From positions 434,001 through 498,000 of the forward strand of contig BSBM01002079.1 of NCBI GenBank assembly GCA_027924585.1: a DNA stretch of 64,000 nucleotides, given 5' to 3'. This stretch comes from Larix kaempferi (lineage: Eukaryota; Streptophyta; Pinopsida; Pinales; Pinaceae). This document shows, one piece after another, positions 1 to 10,174 of this stretch. Position 1 is the first letter of the stretch. Every line of letters begins with the position of its first letter. The notes below the pieces were generated by a model that was not told the DNA's origin, ran no database searches, and was given only the letters and a program-made list of their open reading frames with translations. A program made the position numbers and the translations under genes.

Positions 1-179
1 AAGTTAAACCCCAAGAACCACGATAAGGATGCCAAGAAGAAGAACCTTCTAGACATGGAATCAAGTAAGGAGTTAGAAAGTATCTCAGACATGGATGAAA
101 AGATTATTTGTACCATAGTGCAAAAAAAGGTGAATCTGAGTATCGTTCACCCTAAGGAAGAGAAATAGATGAATAAGCT

Positions 180-810
180 CGTCCACATCAAGATATAGGT
201 CAAGAAGACCAAGATTGATGCTCTATTCGATTAGGTTTCATAGGAAAACATCCTAGCATAGGATATAGTATGTAAGTTGGATTGGAAGTACATAATCTTC
301 CCAATCCCTACCCATTGGGATGGGTAAATAAGGATGTAGAAAATAAAGTCAGGAAACAGTCCAAGATCACATTTTCCATAAGTGTAGAGTATGTTGATTA
401 AGTGGAGGTAGATGTAGTACCCCTGGATGTTCATGGTGTAGTGTTCAAAAGCACCTACATGTAGATGAGGAATGCGATCTTCATGAGGATATCCAACCAA
501 TACCGCTTGATCAAGGATGGGAAATTCTTCATCATTAACATGCAAAAAGGTAAATCAAAGATCTCTTTGGTAAGTGCCAACCAAGTGAGAAATATTATCA
601 GTTTAAGTAGGAAGTTTGTATTGATGTTCTTAAGACAAAATCAACAAGAAGGTGAATTGATAAAAGCGAATTCATCCCTGGAGGGATGTACCAAAGAGCA
701 TAAACATAAGTTGGAGAGCCTTTTTCATGCATACAAAGAAGTGTTCCAGGAGCCTAAGGGGATACCTCCTAAGAGGGAGGTGGAGCATGAGATACAGTAA
801 TTGTCAAATT
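180..810 (+). pseudogene. Element A pol: protease region and protease-RT linker (decayed)
   Basis: The translation at about 185-450 keeps scattered pieces of a retropepsin-like region, including a stretch reading KKTKIDALFD where the family has its aspartate motif, but it has several stops. The cleanest stretch is about 465-800, a 110-residue open frame ending EPKGIPPKREVEHEIQ. This is the familiar segment just before reverse transcriptase in plant Ty3/gypsy pol. The frame runs into the insertion site of element B at 815-819, and RT continues at about 5290. The Ty3/gypsy assignment is firm. Exact domain edges are not, because of frameshifts. Confidence 0.75.
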
Positions 811-814
811 ATCC

Positions 815-819
815 ATTTC
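815..819 (+). repeat. Target-site duplication of element B, left copy
   Basis: ATTTC precedes the B 5' LTR and is repeated exactly at 5273-5277 just after the B 3' LTR. This proves that element A was the target and that B is one complete insertion. Confidence 0.93.
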
Positions 820-1193
820 TGTGAGGAACCTATGTCAACCCTTCTCTTTACTATGTTAGTATATTTTTGTTGGATGCATATGCTTTGTAAGTCGTCCCAT
901 AGTATTTGTTGATCCGTAGTTTATATTAGCCCATAGTATTGGACGCATATGCTTTGTAAGTCGTCCCGTAGTATTATATGTCCCATGGTTTTGACTCATA
1001 GTATTGGACATAGACTTAGTATATAAGTGTGTGTTGAGATCATTGAAGGCACTGTGAAGTTATTTGTATTGAGCTTTCTCATAGGAGGTTGCCCCCTCAA
1101 AGTGGCCTGTGATCAATATAAAAGTGATTCTGAGTTCTGTCATTTTTTCTATTTCGCATATTCGTATTAATTAATTGTTGCAGGTGCATCACA
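820..1193 (+). repeat. Element B 5' LTR
   Basis: It starts TGTGAGGAACC (TGTTAGGAACC in the 3' copy) and ends GTGCATCACA. It contains a partial internal duplication: a block with GCATATGCTTTGTAAGTCGTCC occurs near 870 and again near 950. A TATA-like TATATAAG at 1020-1027 and AATATAAAAG near 1117 are candidate core promoter positions. Confidence 0.92.
1020..1027 (+). promoter_or_regulatory. Putative TATA box in element B 5' LTR
   Basis: TATATAAG is followed by GTGTGTG. It is conserved in the 3' LTR at 5099-5106 and in the solo LTR on the - strand. Its place in the LTR fits a U3 promoter, but no transcript start can be seen from sequence alone. Confidence 0.5.
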
Positions 1194-1195
1194 TC

Positions 1196-1207
1196 TAGTA
1201 TCAGAGC
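1196..1207 (+). other. Element B primer-binding site (initiator Met tRNA type)
   Basis: TAGTATCAGAGC lies 2 nt after the 5' LTR. It differs at one base from the common plant PBS TGGTATCAGAGC, which pairs with the 3' end of initiator tRNA-Met. Confidence 0.85.
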
Positions 1208-1619
1208 ACTTTCTTGGGCTCGCTGGGTGAAATTTCTACCAATTTTTTTTTCGCATCTGTTGCAGGTTCGGATTTGGGAATAATCCCTATCTGCTTAACT
1301 GTTGGAAGTACTTGGGCATAATCCCTAAAACTCATTGTGAGGAGTACCACAGGAACCCCGAAGTAGCTGGCCCATTGAGAGGACCTGCCAGCGAAAAGGG
1401 CAACGACCCCTACCTGATTGACTAGTTCCCACCCGTGAGGTAAACCAAGAGTTTTCGTTTGTGGCAAAGCGGTTATCAGTTTTACCTGAGCCGTGGAGTG
1501 AGGGGTACTGCCCCAATACGCAAGCCGTCAGACAGCATTGGTGGCCGAGTGAAACCCCTGAACTTTTAGGAAGCTGCACATACCTGGGGTCCATATCTCT
1601 TTTCAATTGAACTGTTGCC

Positions 1620-1915
1620 GATCACTTCCGCTCTAGATCCAGCCATTTCAGATCTATTCTGAAAGTCGTTCCAGATACAGTCATCGTTTCAGATCCAGCC
1701 GTTTTCGATCCCTTCCGCGCCATTGCAGATCCATATGTTGCGGATCCCTTATGCACCGTTGCAGATCCATCTGTTGCGGATCCCTTCCGCGTTGCTGTTG
1801 CCGATCCATTTATGAAAAAAAAAAAAAACTATCTGTTGTGGATCCCTTCTGCACCGTTGCAGATCCATCTGTTGCGGATCCCTTCCGCGCCGCTGTTGCC
1901 GATCTATTTCTGGAA
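1620..1915 (+). repeat. GATCC-rich minisatellite in element B leader
   Basis: About 36-40 bp units built on CAGATCCATCTGTTGCGGAT and CCCTTCCGC are repeated about six to eight times between the PBS and gag. A higher-order unit of about 105 bp, made of two subunits followed by an A-tract, is present twice (about 1730-1826 and 1827-1928). No reading frame is conserved, so it looks like non-coding leader. Confidence 0.7.
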
Positions 1916-2373
1916 ATTAAAAAAAAAAGTATAAAATTCAGTTTTTTCTCCATATCTCTCTTGTTTTCACTCTATTTCCCTTGAAATTTTTGTGGAACCC
2001 CTGTCATTCCATTCTGCATCTTTCATTCCTAAGGACCCTATCCCCAATTCCCTTTCCCAAAGCCCAAAATCCCACATTTGTCTATTTTTAGGGTTTGCCA
2101 TAACTTCCTCAGATTTCACCCAATCACCTTCAAATTTTACCACAGAGTTCCTTTCTGAATTCTGCTTCTTTGTCCCTCTCTGCCAAATTTTCTCATTCTA
2201 TCACCCTGCTTCTTAAATCCCCCTTTTTGCTTTCTTGTCCTTTCGACAATGTCCAAAATCTAGTCAAACCCCAATTACCCATCAGATTGTTTCCCCAATC
2301 CAAATTTCCCTTTACTAAATCAACTTCTATTTGTGTTTTTCTACCCATTCCACCAAAAAAAAAAAACCTAGTT

Positions 2374-3270
2374 ATGGTGGTCACCCGTGCAGGAGCACAC
2401 ACCATGGAGGAAGCACTTGCAGCAATCCAAACCAAACTCCAAGATCTGGATGAAAAATTTCTCAGCCTCCATCTTCAGCATTCAGCCATGAACAATACCA
2501 GACAGCCAGAATCTTTTGCAGCCACTGGGTTCTCTTCTTCCAGCAATTTTCGTGGGCCGAAGATGATTTTCCTCACTTCAATGGTACTGATCCGACTGGA
2601 TGGATATATCGAGCAGAACAATATTTCAGTCTGCATAATACTTCTGATGCCCAGAAAGTTCCACTTCCATCCTTTCATTTGGAACAGGAAGCCCTTCAAT
2701 GGTACCGTTGGTACATCAAAGCTCATCCCGAGCCAAACTGGACAGATTTTGCCATGATTTGGTCCTAGTACTTTTGATGATTTCACAGGAGCACTCACTA
2801 AACTTCACCAAATTGGAACAGTGAGAGAGTATCAGATAGAATTTGAGAAATTGGCCAATCACACAGAAGGATTGTCTGATGAATTCTACAGGAGTTGTTT
2901 TATCAGTGGTCTCAAGGATGAAATCCGCTCAGAGGTCAAAATGTTCTGTCCCAACACAATGATGGAATTCCTAGGGTTGGCTAAGCTGGCAGAGGACAAG
3001 ATCGCAGCTCAACAACGCTCCAAACCCACCTTTGTTCCCTTCAGAAATATGGGTTCCCAACGACCTCCCATCACAATTGCTCCTCAACCAACTCCTATCA
3101 AGCATTTGTCTAAAATAGAAATGCAGGCACGCCGAGAAAAAGGGCTTTGCTATAATTGTGATGAGAAATTCACTCGGGGACATAGATGTGTTCAACAAAA
3201 GCTCTATCTCTTGGATGTGGATTCTCCACCTGCCTTAGAACTTGGTGAAGAAGCTACAGATACAGTAGAT
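2374..3270 (+). pseudogene. Element B gag (capsid and zinc knuckle), frameshifted
   Basis: The probable start is the ATG at 2374 (MVVTRAGAHTMEEAL), followed by a coiled N-terminal segment. A frameshift near 2560 moves the capsid domain to another frame. The frame is clear again from 2821, with FEKLANHTEGL and then a zinc knuckle CYNCDEKFTRGHRC at about 3150-3191. The spacing C-x2-C-x7-H-x-C is the variant common in plant chromoviruses. Gag packages the element RNA into particles in the cytoplasm. The frame continues into protease without a stop, as expected for a gag-pol polyprotein. Confidence 0.8.
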
Positions 3271-3359
3271 GATCAGGTCGACATTCAACACCCACCTGTT
3301 GACACCCCATCTCAGGACGACCCACCCAATATCTCTCTCCATGATGTAACCGGCGTCAC

Positions 3360-3890
3360 CACCCCACAAACATTGAGGGTCAGGGGATACTTCAAGAATC
3401 TCCCTCTTACCATACTCATTGATTCTGGTAGCACTCATAACTTCATTGACCCTCGGATTTCCAAACAGGCTGATTGTTTTGCCCATCCTTGCTCCAACTT
3501 TGAAGTCATGGTTGCCAATGGGGGCACCTTACCTTGCAAGGGGAAGTGTCACAATGTGCGTATCTCTATGGAAGATTATAACCTACGCTCTGACATGTTT
3601 TCCTTGTCCTTAGGCGGATGTGATGTGGTTTTGGTCATTCAATGGTTACACACACTTGGCCCCATCTTATGGGATTTTGCTAAACTTTGGATGCAATTTA
3701 AAGTCAATGGGGCACAACACAAATTTATGGTCTTACAACCAGGGTCTCTCTGCATCATTAGTTCACATCGCCTGGAAAAAATCCTTAAGAAGAATTCACA
3801 TGGTGTCATCGCTCAGCTCAATTCCATTCATATGCACCCATCAACAGTCTCCACTACTTCCTTGGATAAATATGCAGGTATCTTTGCTGA
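3360..3890 (+). pseudogene. Element B retropepsin (aspartic protease)
   Basis: The protease that processes gag-pol is recognised from LTILIDSGSTHNFID at about 3409-3453, which holds the active-site D-S-G. It is followed by the flap and core, including GCDVVLVIQWL near 3613-3645 where the family has a G-x-D-x-x-L-G-x-x-W-L motif; here the G of that motif has become V. It lies in one frame with the end of gag (2821-4110). The usual linker follows, reading to FAEPMRLLPSRDL at about 3883-3921. At that point the sequence leaves the protease-RT linker and jumps straight to RNase H. Confidence 0.8.
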
Positions 3891-3921
3891 ACCAATGCGC
3901 TTGCTGCCTTCAAGAGACCTT

Positions 3922-4330
3922 TCCGGTAAGAAGTTAGCCACATCTACCTCTCAGCAGGAAATGATGGCTATATTGCATGCAGTACAGAAGTGGCAGACAT
4001 ACCTATTAGGGAATTATTTTTGCATCAAGACTGATCTCCAAAGTCTGGAAAATTTTCTGGAACAATGGGTCTCCTCCCCAACACACCTGAAATGGGTTAT
4101 CCCTATGTGATCACTTACAAGAAGGGTAAGGACAATATGGTGGAATATGCTCCTTCTTGCACAATTGATGACCCAGTTTCTCTTACAGCTCTTTCTCTGC
4201 TTGTTCCAAATTGGTTGCAATATGTTCAACAGGGATCCCTCTTCTCTGAACTCCATGCTTCTTCATCAACAAGGCACTCTGGGTTCTGCAAAATGTATGA
4301 CCGAGAACAATGTAACTTCTTTTGGTAGGG
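3922..4330 (+). pseudogene. Element B RNase H remnant and linker; reverse transcriptase absent
   Basis: MMAILHAVQKWQTYLLGNYF and then IKTDLQSLENFLEQ (about 3960-4065) match the C-terminal part of the Ty3/gypsy RNase H domain; the usual TDHQSL is here TDLQSL. The whole RT domain and the N-terminal part of RNase H are missing: the preceding residues (PSRDL) belong to the start of the RT region. After about 4110 the frame shifts, and YKKGKDNMVEYAPS continues the RNase H tail. The junction is at about 3922. The reading frame is kept across it, so the deletion may predate the inactivating frameshifts. Confidence 0.72.
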
Positions 4331-4337
4331 ACTAAAA

Positions 4338-4856
4338 ATGACAATTCAACAGATGGTGGTTTACGATGATACTTTCCAAGTCAACAAGGGTGGAACGACA
4401 CTCCTTTCAGGATTGCTCAAACCCTTGCCCATCCCTACACAGCTTTGGCCAACTATTTCTATGGATCTCCTAGCAATGCTCTGGTGGTACAATACCACAT
4501 CTCAAAGGACACCATATGAAGCAGTCTATGGAAACACACCGCCAGTTCTTCTTCCATACACCCTTAGCAGCTCCCCAGTTCAGGAAATTGACTCGGTTCT
4601 TCAAACCCGTGATCAGATTCTTCTCATTCTGCAAGACAATCTTCACATGGCCAGAATTCGCCTGCAACAACAAGCCGATCAGCACCGTTCTGATCGCATT
4701 TTCCACGCAGCTGACAGGGTTCTTCTTCATCTAAAACCTTCCAAGCAATCCTCCTTAACACTCCAAAGGCGTCAGTGGCCCGAAATGCAAACCGAGGATG
4801 CTACCAGGGAACCACTCCTTCAGATTCTGCAGCAATTTCTCCAACCAAAGCTTTGA
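4338..4856 (+). pseudogene. Element B integrase remnants; catalytic core absent
   Basis: The segment up to about 4465 contains LLKPLPIPTQLWPTISMDL, the join between the zinc domain and the start of the integrase core. The next residues, WWYNTTSQRTPYEAVYGNTP, belong to the end of the core. The DDE catalytic stretch between them is gone. Further on, DRVLLHLKPSKQSSL is the start of the integrase C-terminal domain, after which another gap leads to DATREPLLQILQQF, similar to the end of a chromodomain. The protein could not have joined DNA ends by itself. Confidence 0.72.
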
Positions 4857-4871
4857 GGACAAAGCTTTTTC

Positions 4872-4885
4872 TAAGGGAGAGGGGA
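4872..4885 (+). other. Element B polypurine tract
   Basis: AAGGGAGAGGGGA lies directly before the TGTTAGG start of the 3' LTR, the usual site of plus-strand priming. Confidence 0.85.
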
Positions 4886-5272
4886 TGTTAGGAACCTATG
4901 TCAACCCTTCTGTTTACTATGTTAGTATATTGTTGTTGGATGCATATGCTTTGTAAGTCATCCTGTAGTATTTGTTGATATGTAGTTTATATTATCCCAT
5001 AGTATTGACCCATAGTATTGGACGCATATGCTTTGTAAGTCGTCCCGTAGTATTATATGTCCCATGGTTTTGACTCATAGTATTGGACATAGACTTAGTA
5101 TATAAGTGTGTGTTGAGATCATTGAAGGCACCGTGAATTTATTTGTATTGAGCTTTCTCATAGGAGGTTTCCCCCTCGAAGTGGCCTGTGATCAATATAA
5201 AAGTGATTCTGAGTTCTGTCATTTCTGTTATTTCGCATATTCGTATTAATTAATTGTTACAGGTGCATCACA
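4886..5272 (+). repeat. Element B 3' LTR
   Basis: TGTTAGGAACC...GTGCATCACA, 387 bp. It differs from the 5' LTR by roughly 15-18 substitutions and one insertion of about 15 bp that adds a further CCCATAGTATTG unit. Confidence 0.92.
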
Positions 5273-5687
5273 ATTTCCACACATCATACTGTATAAACAG
5301 TATGTCACATAAGCATATGAATTGAAGAAGAAATTGCAACAGTTGTTGGAGAAGGGTGTAATCCGACCGACCTTATGGGTCACCTATCATCATAGTACCC
5401 AAGAAGGGTGGGACTTGGAGGATGTGCATCAATTACGGAGCCTTGACCAAGATCACACTCAACAATTGGTACCATCTGCACAGGATCGATGATTTGTTGG
5501 ACCAGTTGCAGCATGCCAAGTAATTAACCAAGTTGGAACTCAAATCGAGATACCACTAGGTGTGAGTGAAGAAAGGAAACACCTAGAAGGATGCCTTTAA
5601 GACTAGGAAAGGTTTATACGAATGGTTAGTAATGTCGTTTGGTTTATGCAATGCACAAACTACATTTATGTGTTTGATTAATAATGT
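5273..5687 (+). pseudogene. Element A segment 2: N-terminal half of reverse transcriptase
   Basis: After the ATTTC target copy the A pol continues. YELKKKLQQLLEKGVIRPT at about 5316-5372 is the standard RT entry. Frameshifted pieces that match the fingers and palm of Ty3/gypsy RT follow, down to MSFGLCNAQTTFMCLI at about 5634-5680. This is the segment just before the catalytic aspartates. The domain is cut at 5687 by element C and resumes at 19251. Stops and frameshifts make it non-functional. Confidence 0.8.
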
Positions 5688-8600
5688 TGTCACATACCCA
5701 AATTCTGAAAATTTTATGTTGTCAGAAAAACATTATGTTTTATGTTATTGTAAATTTTTATGTTTATTTACCAAGTTGGGTCAAGGATGACTGTAATTAA
5801 TTACTTTGAATATTTTATTATTTATAAATAAAAGAGGAGACAAATATCCAATGAAAGGAGACTGTTGAATGAGTGTTCCTTGACCCACTAGGAGGAATGG
5901 ACTGGGGTGGAGAGCAAACTGACACTTGGCAACATCCTCAACTCACTTCTAGCTGTTGCAAGGGGCAACTTCCCTATTTCTATGGTCATGTTCCCAAAGA
6001 AAGTGGAACTAAGTAGGTGGCTCATTAACTAAAGAAACTAACCAAAGACCTAGGCATGCTTATCTACCCATCGAATTCAGCAAGAGGTTGTTCATTCCTA
6101 CCTTGTGATAATTTATGAATTATGAAAGACAAGAGAGCACAAGAGATTCGATGAGGGGAAGGTTAGAAGTGATTGAGTGAGTTAAGACTGTATTCTAAAC
6201 TAGTGCAGCCACATTGCCGAGTTCAATATTTCTAAAGGCAGAAGTATTACTGTCAGGTACTACTGCTGAGTTACAAGGGAATTTATTCCATTCTCCACAC
6301 AACATCTTCATCCTGGTGGTTCAGTGAAAAGGATCAGGGGTCCTAAGACAAGTAACTTGGTTGTCTTCAGGAGAAGGTTGGGTGGAATGGGCTCCTTTGG
6401 TTGTTTGTCTCTTCTACAGTTACCAGGTTCAAATTGTGTTATCTTATTTACTTTATGTTCAAGTATATTACTGAACAAATGAATGTAATCATGTTATCAA
6501 CTTTCTATTAGATCTTAGATATCTTGACTGTTATTAAATGTTTTATTTCTGCAATATTATCTACTCTGAAAATCCATTATCTGCTAGGTTAAAATGCTAA
6601 ATAGATAGTTAAAAGTTAAATGATGAATGATATAATAGAAATGCTTCCCTGTATTTTTCCACACACTGTTTTTAGTGCGGTACTCTAGTACAAGGAAGAT
6701 AAATTTAAAATAGATTTGAATAGTGATATACTGTAGATAGATTCGAATGATAGATTTGTATTTCTGCACATAGCTTAGCAATAGAACCATTAACTTTTTT
6801 ACATCTGTGTGAGCTTTTATAATACAAAATTTATACTTATGAAATCCTACTTTATAAACCATACAAAATAGGACAGAGTCCTTGAATATTTCATAACAGT
6901 TTAATATTATAAGTATTTCACTTTTATACAGAATTAGTAATCCTTTAATAATCATACTCTCATAGAGATATTTCTTTTGTGAATTTTAAACTATAGCAAT
7001 GCAAATATCAAAATCAAAATAACTTATACATAAATGCAGAGAAACAATTTAAATACAACTCATTTTATCAACAATAGCATTGTAAATATCAGAATCGACA
7101 TATCTCTTAAATCATTACAGAAAACACGTTATTAATCTAGCTCCTTGTATAAACAACTTATGTTTTCAAAACCCTAATAGTACCATATTTTCCATATTAC
7201 AGTCACCATATTTATCCACCTGAAATAATTACATAGAAACCTTGTATAAACTCTATCGAAAGGATTTATCATCTATTCAAACCATTAAAAACATACTAAG
7301 ATTTATTTAAGTAATAGTAACTCCAGAAGGAGTTTATCGACTACTCTAGGGTTGGAAACCCTGTTCTCTTCCCACAGCTAGTATGATTGTAATCAATTTT
7401 TATTTCTTTTCAAGAACAAAACAGTGATTAAGGATTCGGGTTCGAGACCCGTAACTGGGTTCACCCAAAAATTTTCAACATTCTTTTTAACCAGCACGTA
7501 TTTGTTGCATTAAGGACGAGTATACCTGACCTAATCTTTTATATAAATTCAAACAAGCAACTTGTTCAACAACCAAACCCTATCATTGAAGGAATCACCA
7601 TCGTGGCTAGATTCCAAGCAAGAAAGTATTTACAAAGACCAGGGTTCGATACCCATAAGAGTTCTCCCGAATGATTTATATTTTATAAAAACTTTAGACA
7701 CTACTTCTGGCCAACAGAGACAGGCTTTGCCCTAAAAACATTGGTAGCTTGTATCAACATCTATTCAATGTAAAAACAACAAAATGCCGAGAGTAAACTC
7801 TCTGAATTTATAATTCAAAACTATACCGTAAATTTTGCAAAACCATTTATATTTCCATAAAAAATTATACAATAACGAAAGGAAGCGTTGAGAAACCAAC
7901 GTGAGCTCAAAAGCTCAAGGGTTAAACCCCCTCTGTTATAACAAAATAACCATATGGCTTTTACGATTACAACCAACTGTAAAATTGAATTTTAAAGTTA
8001 AACCAAAGTTTCGGCTAAATCAAATTAAGACCCGCATCAGTGCTAGGCTTCACCAGAGTCTTCCAAGTTCCTTTTAAATGCCCATAAGGGAGTTATCGAG
8101 GCTTACCAGGGCTAAGAAGCTCTTATCCCTTTTTTGGCCAACCTTAAACAAAATTCGAGGAGGTAACCTGTTAGAGACATCATTACAACGATGGGTTAAA
8201 TCTTGAAGTAACTCAGACATTAAAACTTAAGTAGTGCTAACTTTAAAACTTTCTGCGAAAACACGAAGGGTTGGGTATGACATTACCTGCTACTCAGTAC
8301 GCCGGAGCATTTCTTCATAAACTATGCATGGTATTTCTATCAGCACCAACACTGGTGCTGTCAAGATTAACCATCGAAACAAGCAAGGTCGAAAACTCTA
8401 TGTAAAGATCCAGGTTCATACAACCTACTGTTGACAACATACAGGATGCAAGGTCTCAGTATCGAACCCCAAGAAAGATTGCATCCATGTTTTACAAAAC
8501 CCTGAAAACTCGAAGATCCTGTTGACCTATCCCAACACTACTCACAAATGAAATGAATACGAGGGTGATGGATCATCAAAGCAGGGTTAGGGTTTATCCC

Positions 8601-10036
8601 AAAACCAAAGACCATCTAAAAGATAAACGGCGTAGAGCCTTCCACATGGGCATGCTATCATACGACCCACCAAACTTCATTTATTAGCATTAAAAGTTAC
8701 AACGAACAAGCTCAGTACCCTGCCAACGCACAGTTCCACTTTGGTTAGTATCATGGATCACGCCATGCATATGGTGTTAAACATATGGTATATGGTTTAT
8801 ACATTTAGGTTTTAGTTCATAACATTTCCCATTAGTCATAACGTATACCATGCTACGTATAGTTTACACCTTATAGCAAATAGAATTAATGCATATAAAT
8901 GATATGCATATAGTTTATAAAGCATAGATTATAACGCAAAACTCCACTATGTATAATAGCGTGTGTCACACTTGCATATTGAAAAATGAATAGCATATAG
9001 TTTATACCGTATAGCTTATAGTGAATATCATTTCACTTTTGGTTCACAATGTACATCATATAAGATATATGCATATAATATGTAACACATGCATTTTATA
9101 ATATAATGCAAACACTCTATAGTTATGGATAGATCCGGTTATAAACCTTGCACAATTCAACAAGTAAATCATGGTAGTAACATAACCATGTTAAGGTGCA
9201 TACTTAGATCGCTATAGATAGAATTTTCAAATACATATTAAGCCTTGACATTAAATTAAAAGGTTTAAACATTATGAAAACCATAGTGAATGAATAGGAC
9301 TTTCCTTAAGCCATGTACATGTAGGTATAACAGAAAATACATAAATATAATCGTTATCCTAATGCATAAAAACCTGAGTTTAATAATCATAGCTAGGGTA
9401 GGTCTTAACCTCATAACTGTTAATATCTCAACACATTCGTAATTAATATTGAAGGCTAAAAGATGTACAAACAAGTCAATTTGACAAACACCGGTTAAGC
9501 TTCAGTTGGAATCTCTTTCTTACCTGTGATCTGCGACAGAAGTTAAGAGAGTTAGCTATTAATAGCTAAGTAAGCCTCGGGGTGCTTATAAGGGCCCCTT
9601 CATTACAAGGAAACGATCAGTTAGTCTCTAGGATTAAACATTTATAACATAGAACAAATAATGACGATGTGCACTTTGAATAAGAGATATGCAAGTTTCA
9701 GACATTAAAAAATAATGTAAACTTTCATAATAATACTGCATTAAACAAATGAATGTCGATTATATAATGACGTTACAGCATTCAAGTAGCTATCAAAATA
9801 TTCTGCATACAGTGAGATGTATTAACAACAATTACGACAATTAGAAATAATTGCTTATAAAGCGATGTAACTCATTTATTCTCCGACGACCACTTTAAGT
9901 AGTTGTTGTCATAGAAATTAATTAGTCTTTGGTTAATTAAACTAAGTCGTCATTAATGATACTTCCACATAACAAATACAAGCATTTAATGCTACTTAGA
10001 AAATTTTAATTTTTTGTGAATTTTGGGGATGTTACA
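5688..10036 (+). repeat. Element C 5' LTR (4349 bp)
   Basis: It begins TGTCACATACCCAAATTC and ends GGGGATGTTACA. It is AT-rich and has no credible coding region. It contains three motifs that resemble the B box of tRNA genes (7438-7450, 7642-7654 and, inverted, 8458-8470). A matching copy starts at 14904, with a constant offset of about 9212-9216 bp along its whole length, so no large insertion separates the two. Confidence 0.9.
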
Positions 10037-10038
10037 TG

Positions 10039-10050
10039 TGGTATCAGAGC
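10039..10050 (+). other. Element C primer-binding site (initiator Met tRNA type)
   Basis: TGGTATCAGAGC, 2 nt after the 5' LTR, is identical to the common plant PBS for initiator tRNA-Met. Confidence 0.92.
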
Positions 10051-10174
10051 CCAGTTCAAATACTAGGCTTGAAGTGGCTCACTCACGCAAATAAAAATTT
10101 AGGACAAAATTGCAAATTACTGATTTTTATTTATTTTTCTTATGTTCAACATTTTATAAATTTAGTCTGTAGGT

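Larger units (their letters stand above)
1..819 (+). mobile_element. Element A (Ty3/gypsy LTR retrotransposon), segment 1 of 3
   Basis: This is the upstream part of an old Ty3/gypsy element whose 5' LTR and gag lie before the window. Reading resumes in the same pol at 5273 and again at 19251, so two younger elements have split it. The end at 819 is fixed by the start of element B's LTR and by the repeated target ATTTC (815-819 and 5273-5277). Many in-frame stops show that it is long dead. Confidence 0.85.
820..5272 (+). mobile_element. Element B: complete but internally deleted Ty3/gypsy chromovirus-type element
   Basis: B is a full insertion of 4453 bp with two LTRs (374 and 387 bp), a tRNA-Met type PBS, a purine tract and a perfect 5-bp target duplication. 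Its internal region keeps gag and protease. Reverse transcriptase, the catalytic core of integrase and the integrase C-terminus are missing, with remnants on each side of every gap. By eye the LTRs are about 95% identical, so the insertion is younger than element A. A reverse-oriented solo LTR of the same family lies at 54675-54977. Confidence 0.92.

Noticed and set aside
1201-1606. Overlapping - strand ORFs in the element B leader considered as a captured gene
   Set aside because: The stretch is the non-coding leader between PBS and gag, no domain is recognisable and the + strand is not open.
6584-6955. 123-residue - strand ORF, present again at 15796-16167
   Set aside because: Both copies lie at the same place of the two element C LTRs, so the repetition comes from the LTRs. 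The residues are AT-rich low-complexity and no domain is seen.
9265-9474. 69-residue - strand ORF repeated at 18479-18688
   Set aside because: Same reason: an LTR duplicate, not evidence of selection on a protein.
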